Shown here piece after piece: positions 1-11,352 of a DNA stretch of 64,000 bases. The DNA comes from Nocardioides sp. (GTDB lineage: Bacteria; Actinomycetota; Actinomycetes; Propionibacteriales; Nocardioidaceae), in assembly GCF_030149505.1 (NCBI RefSeq), contig NZ_JASBRN010000022.1:1-64000 (forward strand). Direction: 5' to 3'. A program made the translations under genes and the position numbers. The notes under the pieces are model-generated. The model was given only the letters and a program-made list of their open reading frames with translations, searched no databases and was not told where the DNA came from. Numbering within the stretch: position 1 is the stretch's first letter; each line of letters begins with the position of its first letter.

Positions 1-2010
<2,010 letters not shown>

Positions 2011-2015
2011 CTGGA

Positions 2016-3650
2016 TCAGCCCCGCTTCTGCTTGACGATCTGCTCCTGGCCGAGCTCGTCGTCCTCCATCGCCTCGGCCTCTTCGTGACCGGCCTTGATC
2101 GAGCCGCCGTCGGAGGTCTCGAACTGGGTGATGAAGGAGTCGTAGGCAGCCGCCAGGCCGTCCTCGTCCTCGAACTTCGTCGTCTCGCGGATGCCGGCGA
2201 GGATGCCCTCGTGGCTGCGCTTGACGTAGTCGATGAACTCCTGCTCGAAGCGCAGCACGTCACCGACGGGCACGCGGTCCAGGCGACCGGTGGTGCCCAG
2301 CCACAGGGAGACGGTCATCTCCTCCAGGGCGTAGGGCGAGTAGGCCGGCTGCTTGAGCAGCGCCATGAGGCGCTGACCGCGGTCCAGCTGCTGGCGCGAG
2401 GCCGCGTCCAGGTCGGAGGCGAACATCGCGAAGGCCTCCATGGCGCGGAACTGCGCCAGGTCGACCTTGAGCGAGCCGGTGACGGCCTTCATCGCCTTGG
2501 TCATGGCCGCACCACCCACGCGCGAGACCGAGACACCCACGTCGATGGCGGGGCGCTGGTTGGAGGCGAAGAGGTCCGACTGCAGGAAGATCTGGCCGTC
2601 GGTGATCGAGATGACGTTGGTCGGGATGAACGCCGAGACGTCGTTGGCCTTGGTCTCGATGATCGGCAGACCGGTCATCGAGCCCGCGCCGAGCTCGTCC
2701 GAGAGCTTCGCGCAGCGCTCGAGGAGACGGCTGTGCAGGTAGAAGACGTCACCGGGGTACGCCTCGCGGCCCGGCGGGCGGCGCAGCAGCAGCGACACGG
2801 CGCGGTAGGCCTCGGCCTGCTTGGTCAGGTCGTCGAAGACGATCAGGACGTGCTTGCCCTGGTACATCCAGTGCTGGCCGATGGCCGAGCCGGTGTAGGG
2901 AGCGAGGTACTTGAAGCCCGCGGAGTCCGAGGCCGGGCTGGCCACGATGGTGGTGTACTCCAGCGCGCCGGCCTCCTCGAGGGCGCCACGCACCGAGGCG
3001 ATGGTCGAGCCCTTCTGGCCGATGGCGACGTAGATGCAGCGCACCTGCTTGTCCGGGTCCCCGGACTCCCAGTTCTTGCGCTGGTTGATGATCGTGTCGA
3101 TCGCGATCGTGGTCTTGCCGGTCGCGCGGTCACCGATGATGAGCTGGCGCTGGCCGCGACCGATCGGGGTCATCGAGTCGATGGCCTTGATACCGGTGGC
3201 CAGGGGCTCGTGCACCGACTTGCGCTGGACCACGTTGGGGGCCTGGAGCTCGAGAGCACGGCGACCCTCCGACGCGATCTCGCCGAGACCGTCGATCGGC
3301 TTGCCGAGCGGGTCCACGACCCGACCCATGAAGCCGTCGCCCACGGGCACCGAGAGGATCTCGCCGGTACGGCGGACCGTCTGGCCCTCCTCGATCTTGT
3401 CGAAGTCACCGAGGACGACGACACCGATCTCGCGGGTGTCGAGGTTCAGGGCGATGCCCAGCGTGCCGTCCTCGAACTCCAGCAGCTCGTTGGCCATCGC
3501 CGAGGGCAGCCCGCTGACGCGCGCGATGCCGTCGGCCGCCTGGGCGACGGTGCCGACCTCCTCGCGGCTCGCCGCGTCGGGCTGGTAGTCGGCGACGTAC
3601 TTCTGCAGCGCGTCGCGGATCTCGTCCGGACGGATGGAGAGCTCCGTCAT
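2016..3650 (-). CDS. atpA: F1 ATP synthase subunit alpha
   Basis: This 544-residue non-catalytic nucleotide-binding subunit of F1 starts [15 protein letters not shown]. The P-loop GDRATGKT is seen near residue 170, and the alpha signature region [14 protein letters not shown] lies near residue 370. The ATG is preceded by an AGAAGG ribosome-binding site. The C-terminus has a charged tail ending in KQKRG, longer than in E. coli, as is common in actinobacteria. It sits between atpH and atpG in the conserved operon. Confidence 0.98.
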   Translation of the reverse strand: MTELSIRPDEIRDALQKYVADYQPDAASREEVGTVAQAADGIARVSGLPSAMANELLEFEDGTLGIALNLDTREIGVVVLGDFDKIEEGQTVRRTGEILSVPVGDGFMGRVVDPLGKPIDGLGEIASEGRRALELQAPNVVQRKSVHEPLATGIKAIDSMTPIGRGQRQLIIGDRATGKTTIAIDTIINQRKNWESGDPDKQVRCIYVAIGQKGSTIASVRGALEEAGALEYTTIVASPASDSAGFKYLAPYTGSAIGQHWMYQGKHVLIVFDDLTKQAEAYRAVSLLLRRPPGREAYPGDVFYLHSRLLERCAKLSDELGAGSMTGLPIIETKANDVSAFIPTNVISITDGQIFLQSDLFASNQRPAIDVGVSVSRVGGAAMTKAMKAVTGSLKVDLAQFRAMEAFAMFASDLDAASRQQLDRGQRLMALLKQPAYSPYALEEMTVSLWLGTTGRLDRVPVGDVLRFEQEFIDYVKRSHEGILAGIRETTKFEDEDGLAAAYDSFITQFETSDGGSIKAGHEEAEAMEDDELGQEQIVKQKRG

Positions 3651-3709
3651 TCTGGTGCCTTCTCTCTTGTGCTCGGTGCCTGTGGGCGGAGTAGGGGGTG
3701 GGGCCGGGG

Positions 3710-4528
3710 TCAGCCGGCGAGCAGACGACGCGCGTCGTCGAGCCGGCTCGAGACCGTCCCGTCGATCACGTCGTCACCGATCTCGACGCGGACACCACCG
3801 AGGACCTCGGGGTCGACCACGGTGTTGAGGTGGACCGGCCGGCCGTACTGACGGGTCAGCAGGTCGGCCAGGCGCCGCTCCTCGGTCTCGCTGAGCGGCC
3901 GGGCGACGCGCACGGTGGCGACGTTCTCGCCGGCCACCGCAGCAGCGACCTTCTGGTACTCGACCAGGGCCGCGCCCACGGTGCGGTAGGTGCCGTGCAG
4001 GGCCTGCGTGGCCAGCACGACGGTCGCCGGGAGGGCCTTGCCGCCGAGGAGGTCCTCGACGAAGCGGGCCTTGTCGGCGATGGAGCGCGCCGGGTCGGAG
4101 AGCGCGTCACGCAGCGACGGCTCGGCCTTGACGGTCTGGCCGAAGGCGAAGAGCTCGTCGGCCAGCCGGTCGGCGTCTGCCTGGACCGAGCGCACGGTCG
4201 CGACCACGCTGAGGTGCTCGAGCGCGTGGGCCAGGTCGCTCGCGACCGTCCAGCGTCGCGAGACCGCCGAGCGCAGCAGCCCGAGGCTGGTCTCGGAGAC
4301 CTTGGCGCCGAGGACCTCTCCGACGAGGCCGGTCTTGGCCTCGGTCGGGATCGACCCGTCGGTGGCGAAGCGGCGCAGCGCACCCTCGGTGCGCAGCGTC
4401 GAGGCCACCGAGAACAGGTCGGAGGCCACCCGGGTGGCGGTCTCCGGCGAGCCGGAGACCGAGGCCTCCAGCTCGCCGGTGAGCGAGGCGACGGCGTCGG
4501 CCGAGGCTCCGCGGAAGTCCGAGGTCAT
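3710..4528 (-). CDS. atpH: F1Fo ATP synthase subunit delta (long actinobacterial form)
   Basis: This 272-residue delta subunit is part of the peripheral stalk linking the b subunits to the top of F1. It is about 90 residues longer than E. coli delta because of an N-terminal extension, as in Streptomyces. In mycobacteria the equivalent is fused to a b-type protein, but here atpF is separate. I chose the ATG at 4526-4528 ([15 protein letters not shown]), one base after the atpF stop, which suggests coupling. The frame stays open further upstream inside atpF, but that part has no delta similarity. The end reads [14 protein letters not shown]. Confidence 0.95.
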   Translation of the reverse strand: MTSDFRGASADAVASLTGELEASVSGSPETATRVASDLFSVASTLRTEGALRRFATDGSIPTEAKTGLVGEVLGAKVSETSLGLLRSAVSRRWTVASDLAHALEHLSVVATVRSVQADADRLADELFAFGQTVKAEPSLRDALSDPARSIADKARFVEDLLGGKALPATVVLATQALHGTYRTVGAALVEYQKVAAAVAGENVATVRVARPLSETEERRLADLLTRQYGRPVHLNTVVDPEVLGGVRVEIGDDVIDGTVSSRLDDARRLLAG

Positions 4529-4529
4529 C

Positions 4530-5072
4530 TCAGTTGACCCCCGGGGTCCCGGCCTCGAGGTCGGCGAGGAAGCGCTCGACGACGCGGCTCTGGCGGGCCT
4601 CGTCCTCCAGGCTCTCGCCCACGATCCGACCGGCCAGGCCGGTCGCGAGGGCGCCGACCTCGGCACGCAGCGAGGCGACGGCCTGCTGGCGCTCCGCCTC
4701 GATCTGGGTCTTGCCGTGGTCGACGATGCGAGCCGCCTCGGTCTGCGCCTGCTCGCGCATCTCGGCGACGATCGCAGCACCCTGCTCGCGGGCCTCCTCG
4801 CGGATGCGCGCGGCCTCGTGACGGGCCTCGGAGAGCCGCTGCTCGAGCTCGGCGAGCTTGGCGTCTGCCTCGGCCTGCTTGGTCTCCGCCTGGGCGATCC
4901 CGCCCTCGATGGCCGCAGTCCGCTCGGTGAACGCCTGCTCGAAGCGGGGCGCGACGAACTTGTAGATCAGGACGACCAGGAGCAGGAAGAAAGCCCCGCC
5001 GAGGACGATCTCGATCACCGGCGGGATCAGCGGGTTGGTGGGTTCCGCCGCCCGCAGCATGGAATCACCCAT
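4530..5072 (-). CDS. atpF: Fo ATP synthase subunit b
   Basis: This 180-residue peripheral-stalk subunit has one N-terminal membrane helix at about residues 20-42 (IEIVLGGAFFLLLVVLIYKF). A long charged Ala/Glu-rich helix follows, which dimerises along the stator. The ATG at 5072 follows a GAGGTGACTC tract. A second ATG four codons later (MLRAAEP) is an alternative start. It lies between atpE and atpH, with one base separating its stop from the atpH start. Confidence 0.96.
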   Translation of the reverse strand: MGDSMLRAAEPTNPLIPPVIEIVLGGAFFLLLVVLIYKFVAPRFEQAFTERTAAIEGGIAQAETKQAEADAKLAELEQRLSEARHEAARIREEAREQGAAIVAEMREQAQTEAARIVDHGKTQIEAERQQAVASLRAEVGALATGLAGRIVGESLEDEARQSRVVERFLADLEAGTPGVN

Positions 5073-5109
5073 GAGTCACCTCAGTACGTGGGAAGGAGCG
5101 TCGGACGGA

Positions 5110-5316
5110 TCAGGTGATGACGAACGCGAGCGCGATGCCGATGATCGCGAGCGCCTCGGCGAGCGCGAAGCCGAGGATCGCGATCGACTGCAGGCGACCC
5201 TGCGCCTCGGGCTGACGGGCGACGCCGTTGATGTAGGCGGCGAAGATGAGACCCACCGCGATCGCCGGGCCGATCGTCGCGATGCCGTACCCGAGCATGT
5301 TGAGGGAGCCAGTCAC
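5110..5316 (-). CDS. atpE: Fo ATP synthase subunit c (proton ring)
   Basis: This 68-residue, two-helix hairpin proteolipid oligomerises into the rotor ring. The polar loop is ARQPEAQ at residues 33-39, and the proton-carrying Glu is residue 54 in [10 protein letters not shown]. This is the residue region targeted by bedaquiline in mycobacteria. The GTG start at 5314-5316 is preceded by an AAAGGAAAAG site. The open frame continues upstream into non-conserved sequence, which I exclude. It is separated from atpB by 130 bases containing two hairpins. Confidence 0.97.
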   Translation of the reverse strand: MTGSLNMLGYGIATIGPAIAVGLIFAAYINGVARQPEAQGRLQSIAILGFALAEALAIIGIALAFVIT

Positions 5317-5370
5317 GGCTTTTCCTTTCGTCTGACGCCGGCGGCGTCGTTTTGGCGGAACTGCTGTCGT

Positions 5371-5430
5371 GCGGTGCTGCGTTGTCCAGCACCGCGGGTT
5401 ATTCAGTTGTGGGAACCGGGGTCGCCCCGG
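5371..5430 (-). promoter_or_regulatory. two hairpins between atpB and atpE
   Basis: The 130-base gap holds a 9-bp stem (5371-5379 pairing with 5387-5395, 7-base loop). A second 6-bp stem with a 3-base loop lies at 5416-5430. Such structures ahead of the c-subunit gene could stabilise or process the transcript so that more c than a is made. This role is inferred. They could instead be a weak attenuator. Confidence 0.5.
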
Positions 5431-5446
5431 AGCGCCGAGCGGGTGC

Positions 5447-6244
5447 TCAGTGCTCGTCGGCGAGGGCGCCACCGACGTACATGGCCGTCAGCAGCGTGAA
5501 GACGTAGGCCTGCAGGAACATCACCAGGAGCTCGAGCACCGAGACGGCGAAGAACATGACCCAGGCCAGGACACCACCGAAGACGTTGACCAGCGAGGGC
5601 GACTCGATGATGAGGTACTCACCGCCGACGGCGAAGAGGACCAGCAGCAGGTGGCCGGCGAACATGTTGGCGAACAGACGCAGCGCCAGGGTGACCGGCC
5701 GGACCAGGATGTTGGAGAGGAACTCCAGCGGCACGATGAGCAGGAGCACCGGGCCCTTCACGCCCGCGGGGATGCAGGTGTGCTTGAGGTAGCCGATGAG
5801 GCCGTGCTTCCAGATGCCGGCGCCGTTGTAGAGCAGCCAGGTCAGGATCGCCAGGCCGTAGGCGTAGCCGGAGCGCGAGAACGTCGGCAGCTGGATCAGC
5901 GGGACGATGCCGAAGTAGTTGTTCACCGCCACGAACATGAACAGCGCGAAGAGGTAGGGCACGAACTTCAGGTAGTGCTCGGTGCCGATGATCTCGCGGG
6001 CGATGCTGTTGCGGACCCCGCCGTAGGCGATCTCGCCGGCGTACTGCAGGCGACCGGGGACGATCGCGGCGCGGCGCGCCATCAGGTAGGTCACGCCCGC
6101 GATCAGGACCACGGACAGCGCCAGCTGCAGCATCGACTTCGTGACCCCGCCGAACAGCGGCGGGTACTCGAAGACGGACGGGCCCGGCGGCTCGAAGCCG
6201 CCGCCTTCGGCCAACGGCAGTAGGACGGTGGCGAGGTCGATCAA
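5447..6244 (-). CDS. atpB: Fo ATP synthase subunit a
   Basis: This 265-residue, multi-helix membrane stator channel subunit delivers protons to the c ring. The essential Arg is in [13 protein letters not shown] (residues near 180), and the C-terminal helices follow. I chose the TTG at 6242-6244 because AAGGAG lies eight bases upstream. The frame is open to 6343, but that extension reads like non-coding sequence overlapping the upstream gene. The N-terminus then reads [15 protein letters not shown], and the alternative downstream starts are GTG or TTG codons. Confidence 0.92.
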   Translation of the reverse strand: MIDLATVLLPLAEGGGFEPPGPSVFEYPPLFGGVTKSMLQLALSVVLIAGVTYLMARRAAIVPGRLQYAGEIAYGGVRNSIAREIIGTEHYLKFVPYLFALFMFVAVNNYFGIVPLIQLPTFSRSGYAYGLAILTWLLYNGAGIWKHGLIGYLKHTCIPAGVKGPVLLLIVPLEFLSNILVRPVTLALRLFANMFAGHLLLVLFAVGGEYLIIESPSLVNVFGGVLAWVMFFAVSVLELLVMFLQAYVFTLLTAMYVGGALADEH

Positions 6245-6269
6245 CGCCGGGTCTCCTTCGTCGTCTGCG

Positions 6270-6506
6270 TCACTGCTCTCCCCCGGAGTCTGCCGGAGGG
6301 GCGCCGAACGTCTTGAACACCATGTACATCCCGAGGCCCGCACCCAGCAGGATGCCGACCGCCACCAGGAACGAGGTCCCGAGCCACCGGTCGGCCAGCC
6401 AGCCGAGGACGCCGTAGAGCAGGACGCCCGCCACGAGGTAGCTGAAGGCCCGCCAGGGATCCTGGGACGGCTGGCTCGTGTCGTACCGAGAGTCGTCGGG
6501 AGCCAT
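6270..6506 (-). CDS. AtpZ/AtpI-like small membrane protein
   Basis: This 78-residue protein has two predicted membrane helices: AFSYLVAGVLLYGVLGWLA at about residues 20-38, and a Gly-rich helix around LVAVGILLGAGLGMYM. The hydrophilic N-terminus and the pair of helices with Gly motifs fit the AtpZ/AtpI family encoded just before atpB. These proteins are thought to help assemble the c ring or to handle Mg2+. I prefer the ATG at 6506. A GTG at 6536, immediately after the previous stop, would add ten residues. Neither start has a good ribosome-binding site. Confidence 0.75.
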   Translation of the reverse strand: MAPDDSRYDTSQPSQDPWRAFSYLVAGVLLYGVLGWLADRWLGTSFLVAVGILLGAGLGMYMVFKTFGAPPADSGGEQ

Positions 6507-6536
6507 CGCGAAGCGGACGATAGCAGTCGGTGGCAC

Positions 6537-7034
6537 TCATCGCCGCACCGCCTCGGGCGAGTGGTCGGCGGGGGTCGTGGCGGCCGCTGCGGGGCCCTGC
6601 TGGGGCAGGTCGTAGACGGGGATCCGGACGCGGACCGCGGCGACGACCTGGCCGACCATCCAGCCCAGCATCACCGCGAGCAGGCCGCCGAAGAGCCAGC
6701 GGCGCTCGGCCAGGTCCGCGAAGAGCTCGGCCTCGGAGGCGGCGAGCAGGACGGCCACCAGGAGCACGAGCTGCAGGGCGTAGGTCATGAGAGCCACGCC
6801 CAGTGACGCGCCCGGCATGAGACCGGCCACCAGGTCCACGGCCGTGGAGCCGAAGAGCAGGATGCCCAGGACCGCCAGCGCGCCGAAGGCGGCGGCGAGG
6901 GCCGCGTCGCTGCCCGACGCCCACCAGCCTGCGCCGGCGACCATGAGCCCGGGGACCAGCGCGGCGGCACCGACGGCGCCGTGCAGGAGCACGGCGTGCG
7001 GGCGGCGCGGGGACGCGGTCGTCGCGGGGGTCAT
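6537..7034 (-). CDS. AtpI-like ATP synthase accessory membrane protein
   Basis: This 165-residue protein has about four hydrophobic helices and a polar Pro/Ala-rich C-terminal tail. It sits exactly where mycobacteria carry the Rv1303-type protein, between the wecA/rfe gene and the atp operon. It probably assists Fo assembly, but this is inferred from position and topology only. The ATG at 7032-7034 (MTPATTASPRRP) is preferred over an earlier start 26 codons upstream. Two AtpI-like proteins in tandem is slightly unusual. Confidence 0.72.
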   Translation of the reverse strand: MTPATTASPRRPHAVLLHGAVGAAALVPGLMVAGAGWWASGSDAALAAAFGALAVLGILLFGSTAVDLVAGLMPGASLGVALMTYALQLVLLVAVLLAASEAELFADLAERRWLFGGLLAVMLGWMVGQVVAAVRVRIPVYDLPQQGPAAAATTPADHSPEAVRR

Positions 7035-7086
7035 CGGCGGCCGTTCTCTGCTGGGAGGGGCAGGGCTGTAACGCTCGTGAAAACTA

Positions 7087-8244
7087 TCACAAGCGCTCGG
7101 GCGCCTCGGCAACTGGATCGTTCAAGACCGCGGGCCGGTGCAGCCGCGGGAGCAGGAAGGTGAGCGCGACCGTGGCCACGGTCGCCACGGCGACACCGGC
7201 CACCACGACCGGACCGGAGTAGAGGCTCACCAGCACGGTGCCGAAGGCGACCAGTGCCGCCCACAACCACATGATGAAGACGGCGCGGCGCTGGGAGTGC
7301 CCGATCTCCAGCAGCCGGTGGTGCAGGTGCTGCTTGTCGGGGGCGAAGGGCGAGCGGCCCGCCCTGGTCCGGCGCACCACGGCCAGGACCAGATCGAGCA
7401 GGGGGACCACGAGGATCGCCACCGGCAGCAGGATGGGCAGCAGCAGGACCAGGCTGGCGTCCCCACCCGAGCCGCTGCCCTGCGAGAGGTCGACCTCGTT
7501 GAACTGCCCCGTGAGGGTGATGGCCCCCGCGGAGAGGACCAGCCCGATGAGCATCGACCCGGAGTCGCCCATGAACAGCCGGGCCGGGTTGATGTTGTGC
7601 GGCAGGAACCCCGCGCAGGCCCCCGCCAGCGCCACGGTGAGCAGCGCCGCTGTGGTCGCGCGCGAGGTGTTGTTGATGGCCGTCAGCTGGTAGCAGAACA
7701 GGAAGAAGGCCCCTGCGCCGATCCCGACGACGCCCGCGGCGAGGCCGTCGAGGCCGTCGACGAAGTTCACCGCGTTGATGGTGGCGATCACCAGGAACCC
7801 GGTGAGCAGGGCGGCCTGCCTCGGGTCGAGGGAGAAGATCTCGCCGCCCGGGACGGTGAAGAAGTAGAACTGCACGCCGAAGGCCACCAGGAATCCCGCG
7901 GCCAGCAGCTGACCGCCGAGCTTGGTCAGGGCATCGAGCTCGAAGAGGTCGTCGAGCACCCCGACCGCACAGATCAGCGCCCCGGCGCCGATGACCACCC
8001 CGGCGTCGCGGAAGACCACGTCGCCCGCGGTGGAGAGGAAGGGCAGCTCACGGGCCACGAGGTACGCCGACACCAGGCCGCCGAGCATCGCCAGACCCCC
8101 GAGGTAGGGGATCGGCTCGTCGTGCACGTCGCGGTCGCGCACGCGTGCGACCGCACCGGTCCGCAGCGCGATCTCGCGGGCGATGACGGTGAGCAGGTAG
8201 GTGACCGCCATGGCCACCAGGAAGACGACGACGTACTCGCGCAC
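7087..8244 (-). CDS. wecA: undecaprenyl-phosphate sugar-1-phosphate transferase (WecA/TagO/MraY family)
   Basis: This 385-residue polytopic membrane enzyme would transfer a UDP-sugar phosphate, probably GlcNAc-1-P, to a polyprenyl phosphate carrier. That is the first step of a cell-wall polymer such as teichoic acid or arabinogalactan linker. Visible family motifs are the Asp pair in DDLFELD, NFVDGLDGLAAG, MGDSGSM, and the His-rich cytoplasmic loop HLHHRLLEIGH. The GTG at 8244 lies four bases after the sua5 stop. The position next to the atp operon matches rfe (Rv1302) of M. tuberculosis. Confidence 0.92.
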   Translation of the reverse strand: MREYVVVFLVAMAVTYLLTVIAREIALRTGAVARVRDRDVHDEPIPYLGGLAMLGGLVSAYLVARELPFLSTAGDVVFRDAGVVIGAGALICAVGVLDDLFELDALTKLGGQLLAAGFLVAFGVQFYFFTVPGGEIFSLDPRQAALLTGFLVIATINAVNFVDGLDGLAAGVVGIGAGAFFLFCYQLTAINNTSRATTAALLTVALAGACAGFLPHNINPARLFMGDSGSMLIGLVLSAGAITLTGQFNEVDLSQGSGSGGDASLVLLLPILLPVAILVVPLLDLVLAVVRRTRAGRSPFAPDKQHLHHRLLEIGHSQRRAVFIMWLWAALVAFGTVLVSLYSGPVVVAGVAVATVATVALTFLLPRLHRPAVLNDPVAEAPERL

Positions 8245-8248
8245 GCCC

Positions 8249-9010
8249 TCAGGCCTCGCTGTCGGCGCGCGGCCCCGGGTCCTGGTCGTCGGGGCTCGTG
8301 CCGTCGGGCCCAGTGTTTGCGGGGTCGTCGCCCGCGCTCGGCGGCTCGCCCTCGAGCACCAGCGTCGCGCCCAGGGGCTCGAGCACCTCGTTGAGCCGCT
8401 CCAGCGACAACGCGCCCAGGCGCAGCACCCGGCCCTGGGTGCCGGTCACGTCCACGATCGTGGAGGCCTCTCCCCCGGGCGACTCGCCGTCGTCGACGAT
8501 GACGTCGACGTCCTCGCCGAGCATCTCCTCGGCCTGGTCGGCGTCGGTCGCCGCGGGCATCCCGGTCTTGTTCGCCGAGGAGACCGCCAGCGGTCCGGTG
8601 CGCTCGAGGATCTCGCGCGTGAGGTCGTGGTCGGGCATCCGGACGGCGACGGTGCCGCGGGTCTCCCCCAGGTCCCACTGCAGGGAGGTCTGCTGGTGGC
8701 AGACGAGGGTCAGCGGACCGGGCCAGAACTCGTCGACGAGCGCACGGGCGTAGCCGGGCACCCGCACGGCCAGGGCGTCGAGCGTCGTGGCGGCCGAGAC
8801 CAGCACCGGCGGCGGCATCTCACGTCCACGCCCCTTGGCGGCCAGCAGGGCTCGGACGGCGGCCGGGTCGAAGGCGTCCGCGGCGATCCCGTAGACGGTG
8901 TCCGTCGGCACCACCGCGAGACCACCACGCTGCAGGGCCAGGGCAGCTGCCTCGACCGCGCTCTCCCGGTCGTCCTCGCCCTGGGTCGTGTAGCGCTCCA
9001 TGGGGGTCAT
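8249..9010 (-). CDS. tsaC: L-threonylcarbamoyladenylate synthase (Sua5/YwlC/TsaC)
   Basis: This 253-residue enzyme makes threonylcarbamoyl-AMP from threonine, bicarbonate and ATP for the t6A37 modification of ANN-decoding tRNAs. The YrdC fold is recognisable from the conserved region [13 protein letters not shown], then KGR and [13 protein letters not shown]. The C-terminus carries about 30 acidic or Pro-rich residues without a recognisable domain. The ATG at 9008-9010 overlaps the prmC stop (ATGA). A second ATG three codons on is also possible. Confidence 0.93.
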   Translation of the reverse strand: MTPMERYTTQGEDDRESAVEAAALALQRGGLAVVPTDTVYGIAADAFDPAAVRALLAAKGRGREMPPPVLVSAATTLDALAVRVPGYARALVDEFWPGPLTLVCHQQTSLQWDLGETRGTVAVRMPDHDLTREILERTGPLAVSSANKTGMPAATDADQAEEMLGEDVDVIVDDGESPGGEASTIVDVTGTQGRVLRLGALSLERLNEVLEPLGATLVLEGEPPSAGDDPANTGPDGTSPDDQDPGPRADSEA

Positions 9011-9858
9011 CGTGCCAGTCGGGCCGTGGTGAACCGTGCGCGACCGGCCAGGTCCGCGTGGTCGCGCACCTCGTGCCAGCGGCCGGTGGCGGCCAGCACG
9101 GCGGGCACGCTCTCGCCCTGGACGTCGGCGTGCTCGACGCCGAGGACGCCTCCGGGTCGCAGCAGCGCGGCGCCGCGGACCGCCAGGAGGCGGATCGCGT
9201 CGAGGCCGTCCTGACCCGAGAAGAGCGCCAGGTGCGGGTCGTGGTCGCGCGCCTCGACCGCCACCGACTCCCACGACTCCAGCGGCACGTAGGGCGGGTT
9301 GCAGACGAGCACGTCGACGACGCCGAGCAGGTCGTCGAACGCCTCGAACGCGTTGCCCAGTCGTAGGTCGACCCCTGTGCCGGCGAGGTTGCGCTCGGCG
9401 TAGGCGTGCGCCTCGGGGCTCAGCTCGACGGCGTGGACGCGGGCGTGCGGCACCTCGTCGGCCACCGCCGCGGCGATCGCGCCCGAGCCGGTGCACAGGT
9501 CGACCACGACCGGTGCGGCCAGGGACGAGGCCTGCTCCACCGCCCACCCTGCGAGCAGCTCGGTCTCGGGGCGTGGGACGAACACACCCGGACCGACGGC
9601 GAGCTCGACGTGCCGGAAGCCCGCGGAGCCCGTGAGGTGCTGCAGGGGCTCGCGGGAGGCCCGGCGCGTCACCAGGACGTCGTACGCCGCCGCCTGCTCG
9701 TCGGTGACCTCCGCGACCAGCGCGAGACCGCCGCGGGACGTGCCGAGGACGTGGGCCAGCAGGGTCGCGGCGTCGGAGTCCGGGCTGGCCACTCCCCCGG
9801 AAGCCAGGCGTGCCGTGGCGTCGACGAGCAGCGCGCGACGCCCGACGGGCGGGGCCAC
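9007..9858 (-). CDS. prmC: release-factor glutamine methyltransferase
   Basis: This 283-residue SAM-dependent enzyme N5-methylates the Gln of the GGQ motif in release factors. The SAM-binding segment [16 protein letters not shown] and the catalytic NPPYVP motif are both present. A helical N-terminal domain precedes them. The GTG at 9856-9858 starts one base after the prfA stop, so substrate and modifying enzyme are made together. The frame is open further upstream, but only antisense to prfA. Confidence 0.95.
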   Translation of the reverse strand: MAPPVGRRALLVDATARLASGGVASPDSDAATLLAHVLGTSRGGLALVAEVTDEQAAAYDVLVTRRASREPLQHLTGSAGFRHVELAVGPGVFVPRPETELLAGWAVEQASSLAAPVVVDLCTGSGAIAAAVADEVPHARVHAVELSPEAHAYAERNLAGTGVDLRLGNAFEAFDDLLGVVDVLVCNPPYVPLESWESVAVEARDHDPHLALFSGQDGLDAIRLLAVRGAALLRPGGVLGVEHADVQGESVPAVLAATGRWHEVRDHADLAGRARFTTARLAR

Positions 9859-9859
9859 C

Positions 9860-10933
9860 TCAGTCCTCGAGCGCGGCCAGGCGCGCGGCCATGTCGGCGT
9901 CCACGCACGAGGCGAGCACCGGCTCCAGGGCGCCGTCGAGGACCTGGTCGAGGTTGTAGGACTTGTAGCCGGTGCGGTGGTCGGAGATGCGGTTCTCCGG
10001 GAAGTTGTAGGTGCGGATCCGCTCGGAGCGGTCGACCGTGCGGACCTGGCTGCGCCGGGCCTCCCCGGCGGCGGCCTCGGCCTCCTCCTGGGCGACGGCC
10101 AGCAGACGCGCGCGCAGGATGCGCATCGCCTGCTCCTTGTTCTGCAGCTGGGACTTCTCGTTCTGGCAGGAGACGACGATCCCCGAGGGCACGTGGGTGA
10201 TCCTGACCGCCGAGTCGGTGGTGTTGACGCTCTGCCCACCGGGGCCGCTGGAGCGGAAGACGTCGATGCGCAGGTCGTTCTCGTCGACGCTGACGTCGAC
10301 CTGCTCGGCCTCCGGGAGCACCAGGACGCCGGCGGCGCTCGTGTGGACCCGCCCCTGGGACTCCGTCACCGGGACCCGCTGGACCCGGTGCACGCCGCCC
10401 TCGAACTTCAGCAGCGCGTACGGCGCCTCACCGGGAGCGGGAGTGCCCTTGGCCTTCACGGCCACCGTCACCGACTTGTAGCCGCCCAGGTCGGACTCGG
10501 TGGCGTCGAGCACCTCGACGGACCAGCCGCGCTGCTCGGCGTACCGGGTGTACATGCGCAGCAGGTCCCCCGCGAAGAGCGCGGACTCCTCGCCGCCCTC
10601 CCCGGACTTCACCTCCAGCAGCGCGTCCTTCTCGTCGGCCGGGTCACGGGGCACCAGCAGGCGGCGCAGCCGCTCCTCGGTCGTCGCGCGACGCTCGGCC
10701 AGGGCCTCGACCTCCTCGGCGAAGGCCGGGTCCTCGGCGGCCAGCTCGCGCGCGGCCTCGACGTCCTCCACCAGCGCCCGGTGCTCGCGCCAGGTGTCGA
10801 TGATGGCCGAGAGGGCGGCGTAGCGCTGGTTGAGCCGCTTGGCCAGCCGTGCGTCGGCGTGGGTCTCGGGCTGGGCGAGCTGCTGCTCGAGCTCACCGTG
10901 CTCGACGAGCATCCCCTCGACGGCCTCGAACAC
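9860..10933 (-). CDS. prfA: peptide chain release factor 1
   Basis: This 357-residue RF1 recognises UAA and UAG and triggers peptide release. The universal GGQ motif is in [13 protein letters not shown], and RF1 features such as the C-terminal [12 protein letters not shown] are present. The GTG at 10931-10933 is preceded by GAGGAG at a good distance, which decides the start over longer open frame. It is followed by prmC, its methyltransferase. Confidence 0.97.
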   Translation of the reverse strand: MFEAVEGMLVEHGELEQQLAQPETHADARLAKRLNQRYAALSAIIDTWREHRALVEDVEAARELAAEDPAFAEEVEALAERRATTEERLRRLLVPRDPADEKDALLEVKSGEGGEESALFAGDLLRMYTRYAEQRGWSVEVLDATESDLGGYKSVTVAVKAKGTPAPGEAPYALLKFEGGVHRVQRVPVTESQGRVHTSAAGVLVLPEAEQVDVSVDENDLRIDVFRSSGPGGQSVNTTDSAVRITHVPSGIVVSCQNEKSQLQNKEQAMRILRARLLAVAQEEAEAAAGEARRSQVRTVDRSERIRTYNFPENRISDHRTGYKSYNLDQVLDGALEPVLASCVDADMAARLAALED

Positions 10934-11037
10934 GCGGTGCTCCTCGGGTGGTGGTGCGGTGAGTGGGGATCGGGTGGGGACAGCACGAGCGCCGGCCCTC
11001 CCAGCCTGTGGCGGGGTGGACCGGCGCTCGGACGGAG

Positions 11038-11253
11038 CTACTTCTTGGCAGCCTTGGCGTAGCGGGCCTCGAAGCGGGCGACGCGGCCGCCGGTGTCGAG
11101 GATCTTCTGCTTGCCGGTGTAGAACGGGTGGCACTGCGAGCAGACGTCGGACTTGATGACGCCCGAGGTCGCGGTGCTGCGGGTGGTGAACGTGGCGCCG
11201 CAGGCGCAGGAGACCTGGGTCTCGACGTACTCCGGGTGGATGTCCTTCTTCAT
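11038..11253 (-). CDS. rpmE: 50S ribosomal protein L31 (zinc form)
   Basis: This 71-residue bL31 starts [16 protein letters not shown]. Cysteines in SCACG and [12 protein letters not shown] form the zinc site, so this is the C+ form. The C-terminus is basic (ARYAKAAKK). A clear AGGAAG tract precedes the ATG. In mycobacteria rpmE directly follows rho, but here a two-component pair intervenes. Confidence 0.97.
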   Translation of the reverse strand: MKKDIHPEYVETQVSCACGATFTTRSTATSGVIKSDVCSQCHPFYTGKQKILDTGGRVARFEARYAKAAKK

Positions 11254-11352
11254 GGGTCTTCCTCTCGTCGATGACCCCGGGTCGCCCTACCTGGGTGGTG
11301 GCGTGAACCGGGATCGAGCCAGGACATCATGCCCAACGTCCCGGCCCCTGCC

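Noticed and set aside
2085..3851. A 588-codon plus-strand frame opposite atpA
   Set aside because: It is a codon-bias shadow with no motifs, no ribosome-binding site and His/Arg/Asp-rich composition.
6245..6343. Longer atpB start
   Set aside because: The extra 33 codons overlap the AtpZ-like gene and are not membrane-like, whereas the TTG at 6244 has AAGGAG at proper distance.
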